64,000 bases of DNA from CAWCOU01 sp963797335 (GTDB lineage: Bacteria; Pseudomonadota; Gammaproteobacteria; JAURND01): contig CAWCOU010000006.1 in the NCBI GenBank assembly GCA_963797335.1, positions 186,001 through 250,000 of the forward strand. Direction: 5' to 3'. The position numbers and the translations under genes are program-made. The notes beneath the pieces were generated by a model that worked only from the letters and a program-made list of their open reading frames with translations, was not told where the DNA came from and did not search any database. Within the stretch, counting starts at the first letter, position 1. The number at the start of each line of letters is the position of its first letter. This document shows, in pieces, positions 45,022 through 52,750 of the stretch.

Positions 45022-46179
45022 TTACAAAATAGCTAAGGCCTGTTGCAGATCTTCTTTTAAATCTTCTAAAGCTTCTATACCCACAGAAAGTCGAATAAAA
45101 TTATCAGTTATCCCTATTTTTTCTCGTTCCAAGATGGGAATAGAGGCATGAGTCATAATAGCAGGGTGTTCAATTAAACTTTCCACGCCACCTAAACTCT
45201 CTGCTAAGGTAAATAGCCGACAGCGCGACAACATTTTTTGGGTTTGATTTAAATCAGCCTTTAGCAACAAACTAATCATGCCGCCAAACAAGGGCATTTG
45301 CTGTTTCGCCAATGCATATTGCGGATGCGATGGCAGACCGGGATAATACACCTGAACAACTGCTGGATGCTGTTGTAACCATTCAGCTAATGCCAACGCA
45401 TTTTCCGTATGCCGCTGCATTCGTACGGCCAGTGTTTTTAAGCCACGCAAGGCCAGAAAACTATCGAATGGACTAGCCACCGCACCAATGGCATTTTGAA
45501 GATACGCAATTCGTTCCGCCAACCCCTCATCCGCTACCACCGCAACACCACCAATAATATCGGAATGACCATTCAGATATTTGGTGGCCGAGTGCATAAC
45601 GATATCGAAACCGTATTCCAAAGGTCGTTGCGCCATAGGAGTAGCGAAGGTATTATCGGCCACCGATAATAACTTATGTTTTTTTGCGAATGCCGCCACC
45701 GCCGATAAATCGACCAGCTTTAATAAAGGATTTGTCGGTGATTCCACCCAGATCATTTTCGTGTTTGGTAAAATAGCCGCTTCCAGCGCATTGAGATCAC
45801 TGAAATCGATAAATGAAAATTGTAAGGCCGCCGACCGTTGTCGAACATTGGCAAATAATCGGTAGGTACCACCATAGACATTATCAATCACTAAGACATG
45901 ATCGCCGGCATTTAATAATTCCAATATAGTGGCGGTCGCCGCCATGCCCGAAGCAAAAGCAAAACCATGCGTACCGGATTCCAGGTCTGCTATACAACGT
46001 TCATAGGCGCTACGCGTGGGATTTTTTGTACGAGAATATTCGTAGCCTTGATGTTGCCCTGGGCTAGTTTGTGCGTAAGTAGAGGTCGCATAGATCGGCA
46101 TCATCACCGCACCAGTATTGGGGTCTGGTTCTTGACCGGCATGAATCACACGAGTCTGTAATCGCTGCAATTTATTCAT
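45022..46179 (-). CDS. Cystathionine gamma-lyase/gamma-synthase family enzyme
   Basis: A PLP enzyme of 385 residues with YEYSRTKNPTRSAYE, FASGMAATATI, the lysine loop HSATKYLNGHSD (Lys200) and the late ESLGGVESLIEHPAIMTHASI. The family splits cystathionine (lyase) or makes it (synthase); sequence alone does not separate them. Because the gene directly upstream is a CBS-type enzyme, the lyase role in reverse transsulfuration (homocysteine to cysteine) is most likely. The ATG at 46179 follows ggagtg; the five upstream codons are not needed. Confidence 0.88.
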   Translation of the reverse strand: MNKLQRLQTRVIHAGQEPDPNTGAVMMPIYATSTYAQTSPGQHQGYEYSRTKNPTRSAYERCIADLESGTHGFAFASGMAATATILELLNAGDHVLVIDNVYGGTYRLFANVRQRSAALQFSFIDFSDLNALEAAILPNTKMIWVESPTNPLLKLVDLSAVAAFAKKHKLLSVADNTFATPMAQRPLEYGFDIVMHSATKYLNGHSDIIGGVAVVADEGLAERIAYLQNAIGAVASPFDSFLALRGLKTLAVRMQRHTENALALAEWLQQHPAVVQVYYPGLPSHPQYALAKQQMPLFGGMISLLLKADLNQTQKMLSRCRLFTLAESLGGVESLIEHPAIMTHASIPILEREKIGITDNFIRLSVGIEALEDLKEDLQQALAIL

Positions 46180-46211
46180 TAGTTCACTCCACACTCAGTT
46201 TAAATTGGTGA

Positions 46212-46330
46212 GCTCAGACACCCCATACCTTTGGCACAAATGCTCAAATTTTAGTCGGATTGGGTGAGAAAAATTTTCTCGCCAAAATCGGCAAAACACG
46301 AACGTTTCCATCCTGGGGCTGGGCTGTTAC
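46212..46330 (-). repeat. 119-bp dispersed repeat, copy 1
   Basis: gctcagacaccccatacctt opens the copy and cctggggctgggctgttac closes it. It matches copy 2 at 62806-62924 along its full length with the same size. The inner segment gtgagaaaaattttctcgcc and the ends gctcag/ctg.gc are inverted. The last bases supply the stop codon of the upstream CBS-type gene (46327-46329). Confidence 0.7.
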
Positions 46331-47277
46331 ATAAATTGATGCTCTTTCATCCACCCTTCGTCGACAAACTTAGTCAGGTAATTGCGTATGGAATCAGGCA
46401 AAATAACTAGACAGCGTTGACCTGCGTTTAATCGCTGCGCTGCTTTTAACATGGCCCATACCGCACTACCGGAAGAGCCGCCCACCAATAATCCTTCCTC
46501 ACGAATCAGCCGACGTGCCATTAAAAAAGAATCCTTGTCATTAATTTTGATGTATTCATCGACCAGACTATTGTCCAACACTTTCGGGAAAAAATCGTAG
46601 CCTATCCCTTCGACTAAATAGGGTTTAATTTCTGTGCCACCGCCCAAGATAGAACCAATGGGGTCGACGCCGATGACTATTAAATTAGGAATGACTTCTT
46701 TTAGGCGTCTAGCCACTCCGGTAATGGTGCCCCCAGTGCCAGCTGCCACTACCAGCATATCCAGTTGACCCTCCATATCGCTGAGTATTTCCTCAGCCGT
46801 AAAATAATAATGCGCGCCTGGATTATCGGGATTGCTGTATTGATCTAGAATATGCGCACGTGGCAACTCTTTCACCAATCGCTTGGCGAGTTCAATATGG
46901 CTATCTGGATCATCCCAAGCGGCTGCCGTGGGCGTGCGATAAATGGTGGTGCCCAGCGCAGTCAATACCACTTCTTTTTCATGACTCATTTTTTCCGGCA
47001 TGGTGATAATGACGCGATAGCCTTTGACGGCACCTGCAAGAGCAATACCAATACCGGTATTTCCAGAAGTTGCCTCAATTAAGGTATCGCCAGGTCGGAT
47101 TAAGCCTTTTTTTTCTGCCTCCTCGACCATAAAATAGCCAATGCGGTCTTTGAGTGAACCACCAGGATTGAGAAACTCACATTTAGCATAAAGCTGGCAA
47201 GGTAAATCAGCGCCTATGTGATTAAGTTTGACAATGGGCGTTTTACCAATGGCCTGTAGAATATTGTCTAATAACAT
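46327..47277 (-). CDS. Cystathionine beta-synthase, catalytic core only
   Basis: A PLP enzyme of 316 residues. KCEFLNPGGSLKDRIG (Lys43), EATSGNTGIGIALA and GTGGTITG are common to cysteine and cystathionine synthases, but EGIGYDFFPKVLD, LLVGGSSGSAVWAMLKAAQ and ILPDSIRNYLTKFVDEGWM follow the CBS branch. The C-terminal regulatory CBS pair of eukaryotic enzymes is absent, as is usual in bacteria. It condenses serine and homocysteine. aggaattattt precedes the ATG. The downstream gene is the gamma-lyase, separated by a repeat. Confidence 0.85.
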   Translation of the reverse strand: MLLDNILQAIGKTPIVKLNHIGADLPCQLYAKCEFLNPGGSLKDRIGYFMVEEAEKKGLIRPGDTLIEATSGNTGIGIALAGAVKGYRVIITMPEKMSHEKEVVLTALGTTIYRTPTAAAWDDPDSHIELAKRLVKELPRAHILDQYSNPDNPGAHYYFTAEEILSDMEGQLDMLVVAAGTGGTITGVARRLKEVIPNLIVIGVDPIGSILGGGTEIKPYLVEGIGYDFFPKVLDNSLVDEYIKINDKDSFLMARRLIREEGLLVGGSSGSAVWAMLKAAQRLNAGQRCLVILPDSIRNYLTKFVDEGWMKEHQFM

Positions 47278-47348
47278 AAATAATTCCTGTACTCTAAACG
47301 AATAATAACGATATACTTTGCGTTATTCACGCTGCCCCAGCTTAGCAT

Positions 47349-48647
47349 ATGGCCAATCATTCTTCTATTCATCGACTCAGTAAAAATTTTATACACGCCT
47401 CTGAGTCTGATGGCGCAAAGACGCCGCTTAAATCTGCACCACCGCCCTTATTTGATACCCTCGATAATTTAACCAGCACAGAACCGGTGATGCCTGGGCA
47501 TTTACCACAAGCAACAAATGATTATTTTCAAGCCTTGCAATTTTTGCGAGCCTATCGTGGCAGCGTCGCCACTTTTTCGGCGTATCGACGTGAAATTGAA
47601 CGTTTATTACAATGGAGCTGGTATATTGCCCGCAAGTCGTTAACGGAAATCAAGCGCGACGATATTGAAAATTTTGTGGAATTTTGTCAAAAACCACCCA
47701 GCGCTTGGATCGGAGTAAAAAATGTCGCACGCTTTATAGAAGAAAACGGTTTACGCATGGCCAATCCCGATTGGCGCCCTTTTGTTACCTCGGTCAGTAA
47801 AGTAGCCCATCAGCGCGGCGAACAACCAGATATCAAAAAACACAGTTTATCGCAAAAAGCAGTGCAAGCTATTTTTGCCATTAACGGTAGTTTTTTTAGT
47901 TATCTGTTGCAAGAAGAATACGTTGAAATTAATCCCATCGCCCAGATTCGTCAAAAAAGTAAATTTTTGCGCAAATACCAAACCCATCCCGCGATTAGAC
48001 GTTTAAGTGAAACGCAATGGTTTTATGTGATTTCAACCGCTGAATCGTTAGCTACACAGAACCCGGCTCAGCATGCGCGTACGTTATTTTTAATGAATGC
48101 ACTCTATGGTATGTATTTACGTATTTCTGAGCTGGCGGCCAGTCGGCGCTGGGAACCTCAGATGGGACATTTTTATAAAGATCAAGACGGCCATTGGTGG
48201 TTTACGACAGTCGGTAAGGGCAATAAGCAACGCATCATTACCGTCAGTGATGACATGCTCGAGGCATTAAAACGTTATCGACTAAGTTTAAATCTATCAC
48301 CCCTGCCCTTTGCCGGCGAAACAACACCCTTGTTAACAAAAATTCGAGGTCAAGGTCCTATCAATAGCACTCGCCAAATTCGAGCGATTGTGCAGCTCTG
48401 CTTTGACACGGCTATTTTTCGTTTACGACAAGATAATTTGTTGGATGAAGCCGAACAACTACAAGCAGCCACCGTGCATTGGTTGCGCCATACCGGTATT
48501 TCTGAGGATGTGAAACACCGCCCGCGTGAACATGTGCGTGACGACGCCGGTCATAGCTCCAGCGCGATTACGGATAAATACATTGATATTGAGCTAAGAG
48601 CCAGACACGCTTCTGGTAGAAAGAAACGGATTAAGCCGGAGGAATGA
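47349..48647 (+). CDS. Tyrosine recombinase/integrase
   Basis: The 432-residue product has an N-terminal SAM-like core-binding domain (about 55-200) and a catalytic domain with Arg258 (YLRISEL), Lys290 (VGKGNKQR), His377-x-x-Arg380 (HWLRHTG), His402 (DAGHSS) and Tyr411 (DKYIDI), so all catalytic residues are present. No excisionase, phage or plasmid genes and no attachment-like repeats lie around it; both neighbours are chromosomal housekeeping genes. It may be an integrase relic or a resident recombinase with its own chromosomal job. Divergent from the CBS gene, 71 bases apart. Confidence 0.9.
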   Translation: MANHSSIHRLSKNFIHASESDGAKTPLKSAPPPLFDTLDNLTSTEPVMPGHLPQATNDYFQALQFLRAYRGSVATFSAYRREIERLLQWSWYIARKSLTEIKRDDIENFVEFCQKPPSAWIGVKNVARFIEENGLRMANPDWRPFVTSVSKVAHQRGEQPDIKKHSLSQKAVQAIFAINGSFFSYLLQEEYVEINPIAQIRQKSKFLRKYQTHPAIRRLSETQWFYVISTAESLATQNPAQHARTLFLMNALYGMYLRISELAASRRWEPQMGHFYKDQDGHWWFTTVGKGNKQRIITVSDDMLEALKRYRLSLNLSPLPFAGETTPLLTKIRGQGPINSTRQIRAIVQLCFDTAIFRLRQDNLLDEAEQLQAATVHWLRHTGISEDVKHRPREHVRDDAGHSSSAITDKYIDIELRARHASGRKKRIKPEE

Positions 48648-48668
48648 AATCTACTTACCTTCACCAAG

Positions 48669-48763
48669 CGTCATCCCGCGGCTTGTCCGCGGGATCCAGA
48701 CTCCAGGGATGGAAAACTTTCACGTCCTTGTGGACTGGATCCCGGCATCTTGCCGGGACGACG
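48669..48763. repeat. Palindromic REP-like element
   Basis: cgtcatcccgcggcttgtcc plus gcgggatccagac at the left mirrors the right end ggactggatcccggcatctt plus gccgggacgacg imperfectly. Related to the element at 43593. It lies between the convergent integrase and bamD genes and may stop both transcripts. Confidence 0.65.
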
Positions 48764-48783
48764 TAATCTGTTAAACGGTTTTT

Positions 48784-49554
48784 TTACCGTCGTTGTGTCA
48801 GTCGCTTGGTCTCTTTCGCAGTAGGGTAATTGGACGTTAATACCCGCATAGTCTCGTTTGCCAAATCCACTTCACCCAAGGCACGATAAGACTGGACCAT
48901 GATAACTAACGCAGGAATGACTTGTGGCGCCCCTTGATAGGTCTGCACTAGGTTACTGGCCCGATTGGCCGATGCCACATAGGCTTTGCGTCGAAAATAA
49001 AATTGCGCCACTTCTAATTGGTGCTGAGCTAATAAATTTCGGATGTAGATCATTCGTCGCTTGGCGTCCGCTGTATAAGGACTGTCGGGGAAGCGTTGAA
49101 CCAGTTCATTGAAGTCACTGAAAGCTTGCTCTAGGCTGGAGGTGTCGCGTTCTGCTGGATTAGTGCGACCCCAACGTTCTACCCAGCCATCCGTGCCTAT
49201 GTTAACAAGGCCCTTCAGATAATACGCGTATTCAACATTAGGTCCGCGCGGATACAATCGAATATAGCGATCGGCGGCTGCTAAGGCGGAATCGTTATTA
49301 CCACTTCGATAATACGCATAGATAATGTCTAACTGGCTTTGTTGGGAATATGCGCCAAATGGATAAAGTGTATCTAGTGCTTCAAAATCTTTAGCTGCAT
49401 CTTCGTACTTACGGTGTAATAAGTTATTTTCGCCACGGGAGAAAATCTGTTCTGCCGTTTGACCTTTATAACCAAGATAAGAATCATCTGTGGTTTTACA
49501 CGCTGCGAGAGCTAACGCCATACAGGTTAGAATCAGAAGGGTGAAATATCGCAT
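48784..49554 (-). CDS. bamD: Outer membrane protein assembly factor BamD
   Basis: A lipoprotein of 256 residues: signal peptide with lipobox LAAC (Cys19), then TPR-like helices (YKGQTAEQIFSRGENNL, KYEDAAKDFEALDTLYPFG, LYPRGPNVEYAYYLKGL, FPDSPYTADAKRRM). It belongs to the BAM complex that inserts outer-membrane proteins. Divergent from rluD, as in most gammaproteobacteria, with the DUF559 cassette inserted between. The ATG at 49554 has no Shine-Dalgarno; instead CCTCCT stands directly before it. Confidence 0.93.
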   Translation of the reverse strand: MRYFTLLILTCMALALAACKTTDDSYLGYKGQTAEQIFSRGENNLLHRKYEDAAKDFEALDTLYPFGAYSQQSQLDIIYAYYRSGNNDSALAAADRYIRLYPRGPNVEYAYYLKGLVNIGTDGWVERWGRTNPAERDTSSLEQAFSDFNELVQRFPDSPYTADAKRRMIYIRNLLAQHQLEVAQFYFRRKAYVASANRASNLVQTYQGAPQVIPALVIMVQSYRALGEVDLANETMRVLTSNYPTAKETKRLTQRR

Positions 49555-49692
49555 AGGAGGTATCACTTTTTATTAGCTGAATGAAATACTGCTGATTAGA
49601 GGGCTACGCCCACTGGAAGCGGAAGCATACCCCTTGTTACCCAAAATGTATAGACCTGTAAACGTCAACTAGTGTTATTCTATAGGTGAAGG

Positions 49693-50217
49693 GTTAGCAC
49701 TGTATCCCCCTCTCCCGCGGGAGGAGCTTGAATAAGATCTCTTGACTTATTCGCGGGAGAGGGTTGGGGAGAGGGTCTGGTATATGACTGTTAAAACTGC
49801 TTCAGTATGCTGCAAAACCTCATGATTCCAAAACCGTAAGACTTGAAATCCTTTTTTGCCTAATACAGCTGTCCTTTGTGTATCATAAATTTGGCTTTCT
49901 TGATGCTGTCCACCATCTAGCTCAATCACGAGGTGCCTTTCATAGCAGACAAAATCTACGATAAAACATTCAATGCGTACTTGCCGTTTAAATTTATATC
50001 CCAATCGGTGAGCGCGTAAATAATACCAAAGATGCTGCTCAGCATCTGTGCTGTTCGCTCGCAATTCACGAGATCGCTGTTTCATTAGGGCTTTGTTCAT
50101 TTCCCTCTCCCCAACCCTCTCCCGCGAATAAGGTGGGTGATCTTATTCAAACTCCTTTCGCGGGAGAGGGGGATACAGTGCTAACGCTTATCCTTCTGAG
50201 CCTACTCTACCTACAGG
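49693..50217 (-). mobile_element. Palindromic cassette enclosing a DUF559 endonuclease gene
   Basis: Two inverted arms of 83 bases each, 49693-49775 and 50103-50185, enclose one gene. Each arm starts gttagcactgtatccccctc and contains an inner hairpin (ctctcccgcg...ttcgcgggagagg) plus gttggggagaggg at the gene side; they differ at about ten positions. The outer right end continues to about 50217 with a segment also found at 1568. The same arms, with only about 24 bases between them, form the interior of the MITE-like copies A, D and E. Confidence 0.65.
49747..50100 (-). CDS. DUF559 (Vsr-like) endonuclease-domain protein
   Basis: The 117-residue product shows LRANSTDAEQHLWYYLRAHR, GYKFKRQVRIECFIVDFVC, LVIELDGGQHQ and VLRFWNHEVL. 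This is the DUF559 family, a PD-(D/E)xK nuclease fold related to the Vsr mismatch endonuclease; candidate metal ligands are Asp in IVDFVC and Glu/Asp in IELDGGQH. The repeat arm gives ggggagaggg just before the ATG as ribosome site, and the last codons (TLSPTLSRE) lie inside the other arm. The gene is therefore part of the palindromic element. Its biological role is unknown. Confidence 0.85.
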   Translation of the reverse strand: MNKALMKQRSRELRANSTDAEQHLWYYLRAHRLGYKFKRQVRIECFIVDFVCYERHLVIELDGGQHQESQIYDTQRTAVLGKKGFQVLRFWNHEVLQHTEAVLTVIYQTLSPTLSRE

Positions 50218-50418
50218 TTTTTGCACAATTTGTAGGCATCATAAATTCCCTTAACAAGATATTATTATTTCCATTTGGCTTCCTTGGCTCTTTCATTAAT
50301 AACTGATTGTATCATTTCTATATAAAGTTCTGTTAGGAAGAGTCGCGTTGGGGCTGTGTTGGTAAGAGTAATTACTGTATAATAAAGATACGACATTTAT
50401 AAAATAAATTTTTTAACC

Positions 50419-51354
50419 ATGCAAACCATTCATTTAACCGCCACTATACCTTCTGAGCTTGATGGGCTACGCCTTGATATGGCGTTGGCGAGGTTATTTC
50501 CATCATATTCACGGGCTCGATTGCAACAGTGGATTCGCCAAGGGCAGGTTCAGGTCAATCAACAGCCCTGGCGGGGTAAAGACAAGGTTTACAGCGCTCA
50601 ACAAATAGAAGTGAATGCTACTTTGGCGGCTACTATTCCCTGGCATGCCCAAGTCATGGATTTGAACTTAGTTTACGCCGATGACGATATACTGGTTGTT
50701 AATAAGCCGGCGGGACTGGTTGTGCACCCGGGCGCTGGTAATCCAGAACATACGCTGGTGAATGCCCTACTGCATTATGATTCTACCTTATCTACTTTGC
50801 CGCGAGCAGGCATTGTCCATCGACTGGATAAAGACACCACCGGCCTGCTGGTCGTAGCCCGCAGTTTGCCGGCACAGACCCAATTAACCGCACAGATTCA
50901 AGAGCACCGCGTACAACGAGAGTATCTCGCCTTGGTCAGCGGCGTATTGACCGCAGGTGGCACCATAGAAGCGCCACTTGGACGCCACCCTATTCGACGC
51001 ATACAACGCGCCGTTCTGGATCATGGTAAACACGCAATCACTCATTTTCGGGTCCTGGAACGTTTTAACGCCCACACCCTAGTCCGTGTTTTTTTAGAAA
51101 CCGGCCGCACACATCAAATACGAGTTCATATGGCGCACATAGGTTACCCCATAGTAGGCGACCCCTTGTATGGCGGCGGACTCAAACTACCAAAACAATG
51201 TTCTGAAGCCGCAACAACCGCACTTAAATCATTTAAACGCCAAGCCCTCCACGCCCATCAATTGTCATTCCATCACCCCATCAGCGGCCAAGAACTGTCC
51301 TTCACCGCCCCCATCCCCGATGATTTTGCTTTTTTACTAGAAAAGCTAAAGTGA
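50419..51354 (+). CDS. rluD: 23S rRNA pseudouridine synthase RluD
   Basis: It converts uridines 1911, 1915 and 1917 of 23S rRNA helix 69 to pseudouridine (by family). The 311-residue product has an N-terminal S4 domain (RLDMALARLFPSYSRARLQQWI), VVNKPAGLVVHPGAG, the catalytic HRLDKDTTGL with Asp137, and RTHQIRVHMAHIGYPIVGDPLYGG. bamD is divergent upstream and pgeF follows, the conserved order. The last 200 bases are C-rich on the + strand. Confidence 0.95.
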   Translation: MQTIHLTATIPSELDGLRLDMALARLFPSYSRARLQQWIRQGQVQVNQQPWRGKDKVYSAQQIEVNATLAATIPWHAQVMDLNLVYADDDILVVNKPAGLVVHPGAGNPEHTLVNALLHYDSTLSTLPRAGIVHRLDKDTTGLLVVARSLPAQTQLTAQIQEHRVQREYLALVSGVLTAGGTIEAPLGRHPIRRIQRAVLDHGKHAITHFRVLERFNAHTLVRVFLETGRTHQIRVHMAHIGYPIVGDPLYGGGLKLPKQCSEAATTALKSFKRQALHAHQLSFHHPISGQELSFTAPIPDDFAFLLEKLK

Positions 51355-51387
51355 AGTCCGCCTAAACCTGCCTTATTAAAGAGGATG

Positions 51388-51423
51388 AAGTCTCGCGCTA
51401 TCCATTCACCCTCTCCCCAACCC
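51388..51423 (+). repeat. Fragment of the MITE/cassette interior
   Basis: aagtctcgcgctatccattc followed by accctctccccaaccc matches the centre of MITE copies A and E, but is cut at the TA where copy D starts. It indicates that copy D inserted into an older element. Confidence 0.55.
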
Positions 51424-51425
51424 TA

Positions 51426-51720
51426 GGGTATGCACACATATTTTTCAGTCAGCTGTGAGTGAGTATTAGATTAGGAGTTAGCACTGTAAGCCCCCTCTCC
51501 CGCGCGAGGGGCTTGAATAAAAACTCTGAACTTGTTCGCGGGAGAGGGTTGGGGAGAGGGCGAATGGATAGTGCGAGACTTTACCCTCTCCCCTAACCCT
51601 CTCCCGCGAATAGGTTTGCAGCTTTTGCTCAAACTCCTCGCGCGGGAGAGGGGGGTTTACAGTGCTAATCATTAATCCGGTGCCTACTCACAGTTGACTG
51701 AAAAAGATGTGTGCATACCC
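51426..51720 (-). mobile_element. MITE-like element, copy D (295 bp)
   Basis: TA-flanked (51424-51425, 51721-51722), with near-perfect ends gggtatgcacacat and atgtgtgcataccc. The two cassette-type arms (gttagcactgtaagcccc... and the mirror ...tttacagtgctaa) are separated by only cgaatggatagtgcgagact plus ttac. Orientation is opposite to copy A. It stands between rluD and pgeF. Confidence 0.8.
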
Positions 51721-51776
51721 TAGCGGAGTTGGGGGTGAGCAGTTACATAAATATTATGGATATACTGCCCAAGTAA

Positions 51777-51887
51777 GCATGAAGTATCCCAGGGGCTGGC
51801 TGCAGACCCTCTAATTCAGGGATGACACGGGAGCTACATGGACCGTATTCATGCGTGTCTGCAACCAGCCCCTGGGATACTTCATGC
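51777..51887. repeat. Long inverted repeat (31-bp arms, 49-bp spacer)
   Basis: gcatgaagtatcccaggggc, continuing tggctgcagac, at 51777-51807 is mirrored at 51857-51887 with one mismatch. No reading frame is linked to it. Further relatives are not present in the window. Confidence 0.7.
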
Positions 51888-51997
51888 GCGAGGTGGCTAC
51901 ACGCCAACCGAGGCTCCACCATATGGTGGCTTAAACAAAGTGAATGGCGGTATAATGGAAAAAAATCCTTTGCAAATACTTTTAGTTTGGTTAGCCC

Positions 51998-52738
51998 ATG
52001 TCTCACTACTTGATTCCCGAATGGCCCTGCCCTGCCCAAGTGAAATCTGCTTTCACCCTACGTTTTGGCGGCCACAGCGATGGTGATCAACATGGATTTA
52101 ACTTGAGCGCGCGCGAACCAGAACAACGAGAATCAGTTTTAGCCAATCGACAACAACTAAAACAAGAATTGGCACTACCCAACGACCCCATTTGGTTGCA
52201 CCAAGTGCACGGCAATCGAGTCGTACAAGCAGACTTATTTTTAACATCCTTGACGCCTATTGAAGCCGATGCTGCTTATACCAAAGTACCTGGGGTAGTC
52301 TGCAGCGTACTTACCGCCGATTGTTTACCGGTACTACTTTGCGATAACCAAGGCGAACAAGTCGCGGCTGTACACGCCGGCTGGCGGGGCTTAGCGTCAG
52401 GTATCCTTGAGAACACCCTTGCTGAATTCACCGCGCCCCAGCAAGTACTAGCTTGGCTGGGTCCAGCCATTGGCCCCACCGCTTTTGAAGTAGGAGAAGA
52501 TGTACGCACGGCATTTTTAACAGAAAACCCAGACGCCGCTATTGCTTTTATACCCCATCACGCAGGAAAATGGCTGGCCGATCTTTATCTGCTCGCAAAA
52601 CAACGCTTACATCAACAAGGAGTTTCGCAGATCTATGGCGGCAATTTTTGCACATATACCGACATAGAACGCTTTTATTCCTACCGTCGTAAGGAAAATG
52701 TAAACGGCAGGATGGCCTCTTTAATTTACATTGCTTAA
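51998..52738 (+). CDS. pgeF: Peptidoglycan editing factor PgeF (YfiH, DUF152)
   Basis: A copper/zinc-binding oxidoreductase-fold protein of 246 residues that keeps L-serine out of muropeptides. TLRFGGHSDG, LHQVHGNRV with His71, TADCLPVLL with Cys109 and HAGWRG with His126 give the conserved metal triad. A long FCTYTD...FYSYRR end follows. No ribosome site is evident before the ATG; a TATAAT lies at about 51949. It is normally next to rluD; two repeat elements separate them here. Confidence 0.92.
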   Translation: MSHYLIPEWPCPAQVKSAFTLRFGGHSDGDQHGFNLSAREPEQRESVLANRQQLKQELALPNDPIWLHQVHGNRVVQADLFLTSLTPIEADAAYTKVPGVVCSVLTADCLPVLLCDNQGEQVAAVHAGWRGLASGILENTLAEFTAPQQVLAWLGPAIGPTAFEVGEDVRTAFLTENPDAAIAFIPHHAGKWLADLYLLAKQRLHQQGVSQIYGGNFCTYTDIERFYSYRRKENVNGRMASLIYIA

Positions 52739-52750
52739 GGTAACTCGATT

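Noticed and set aside
47349..48763. Prophage or genomic island at the integrase
   Set aside because: No phage structural, replication or excision genes nearby, and the flanking repeats are REP-like palindromes instead of direct attachment repeats.
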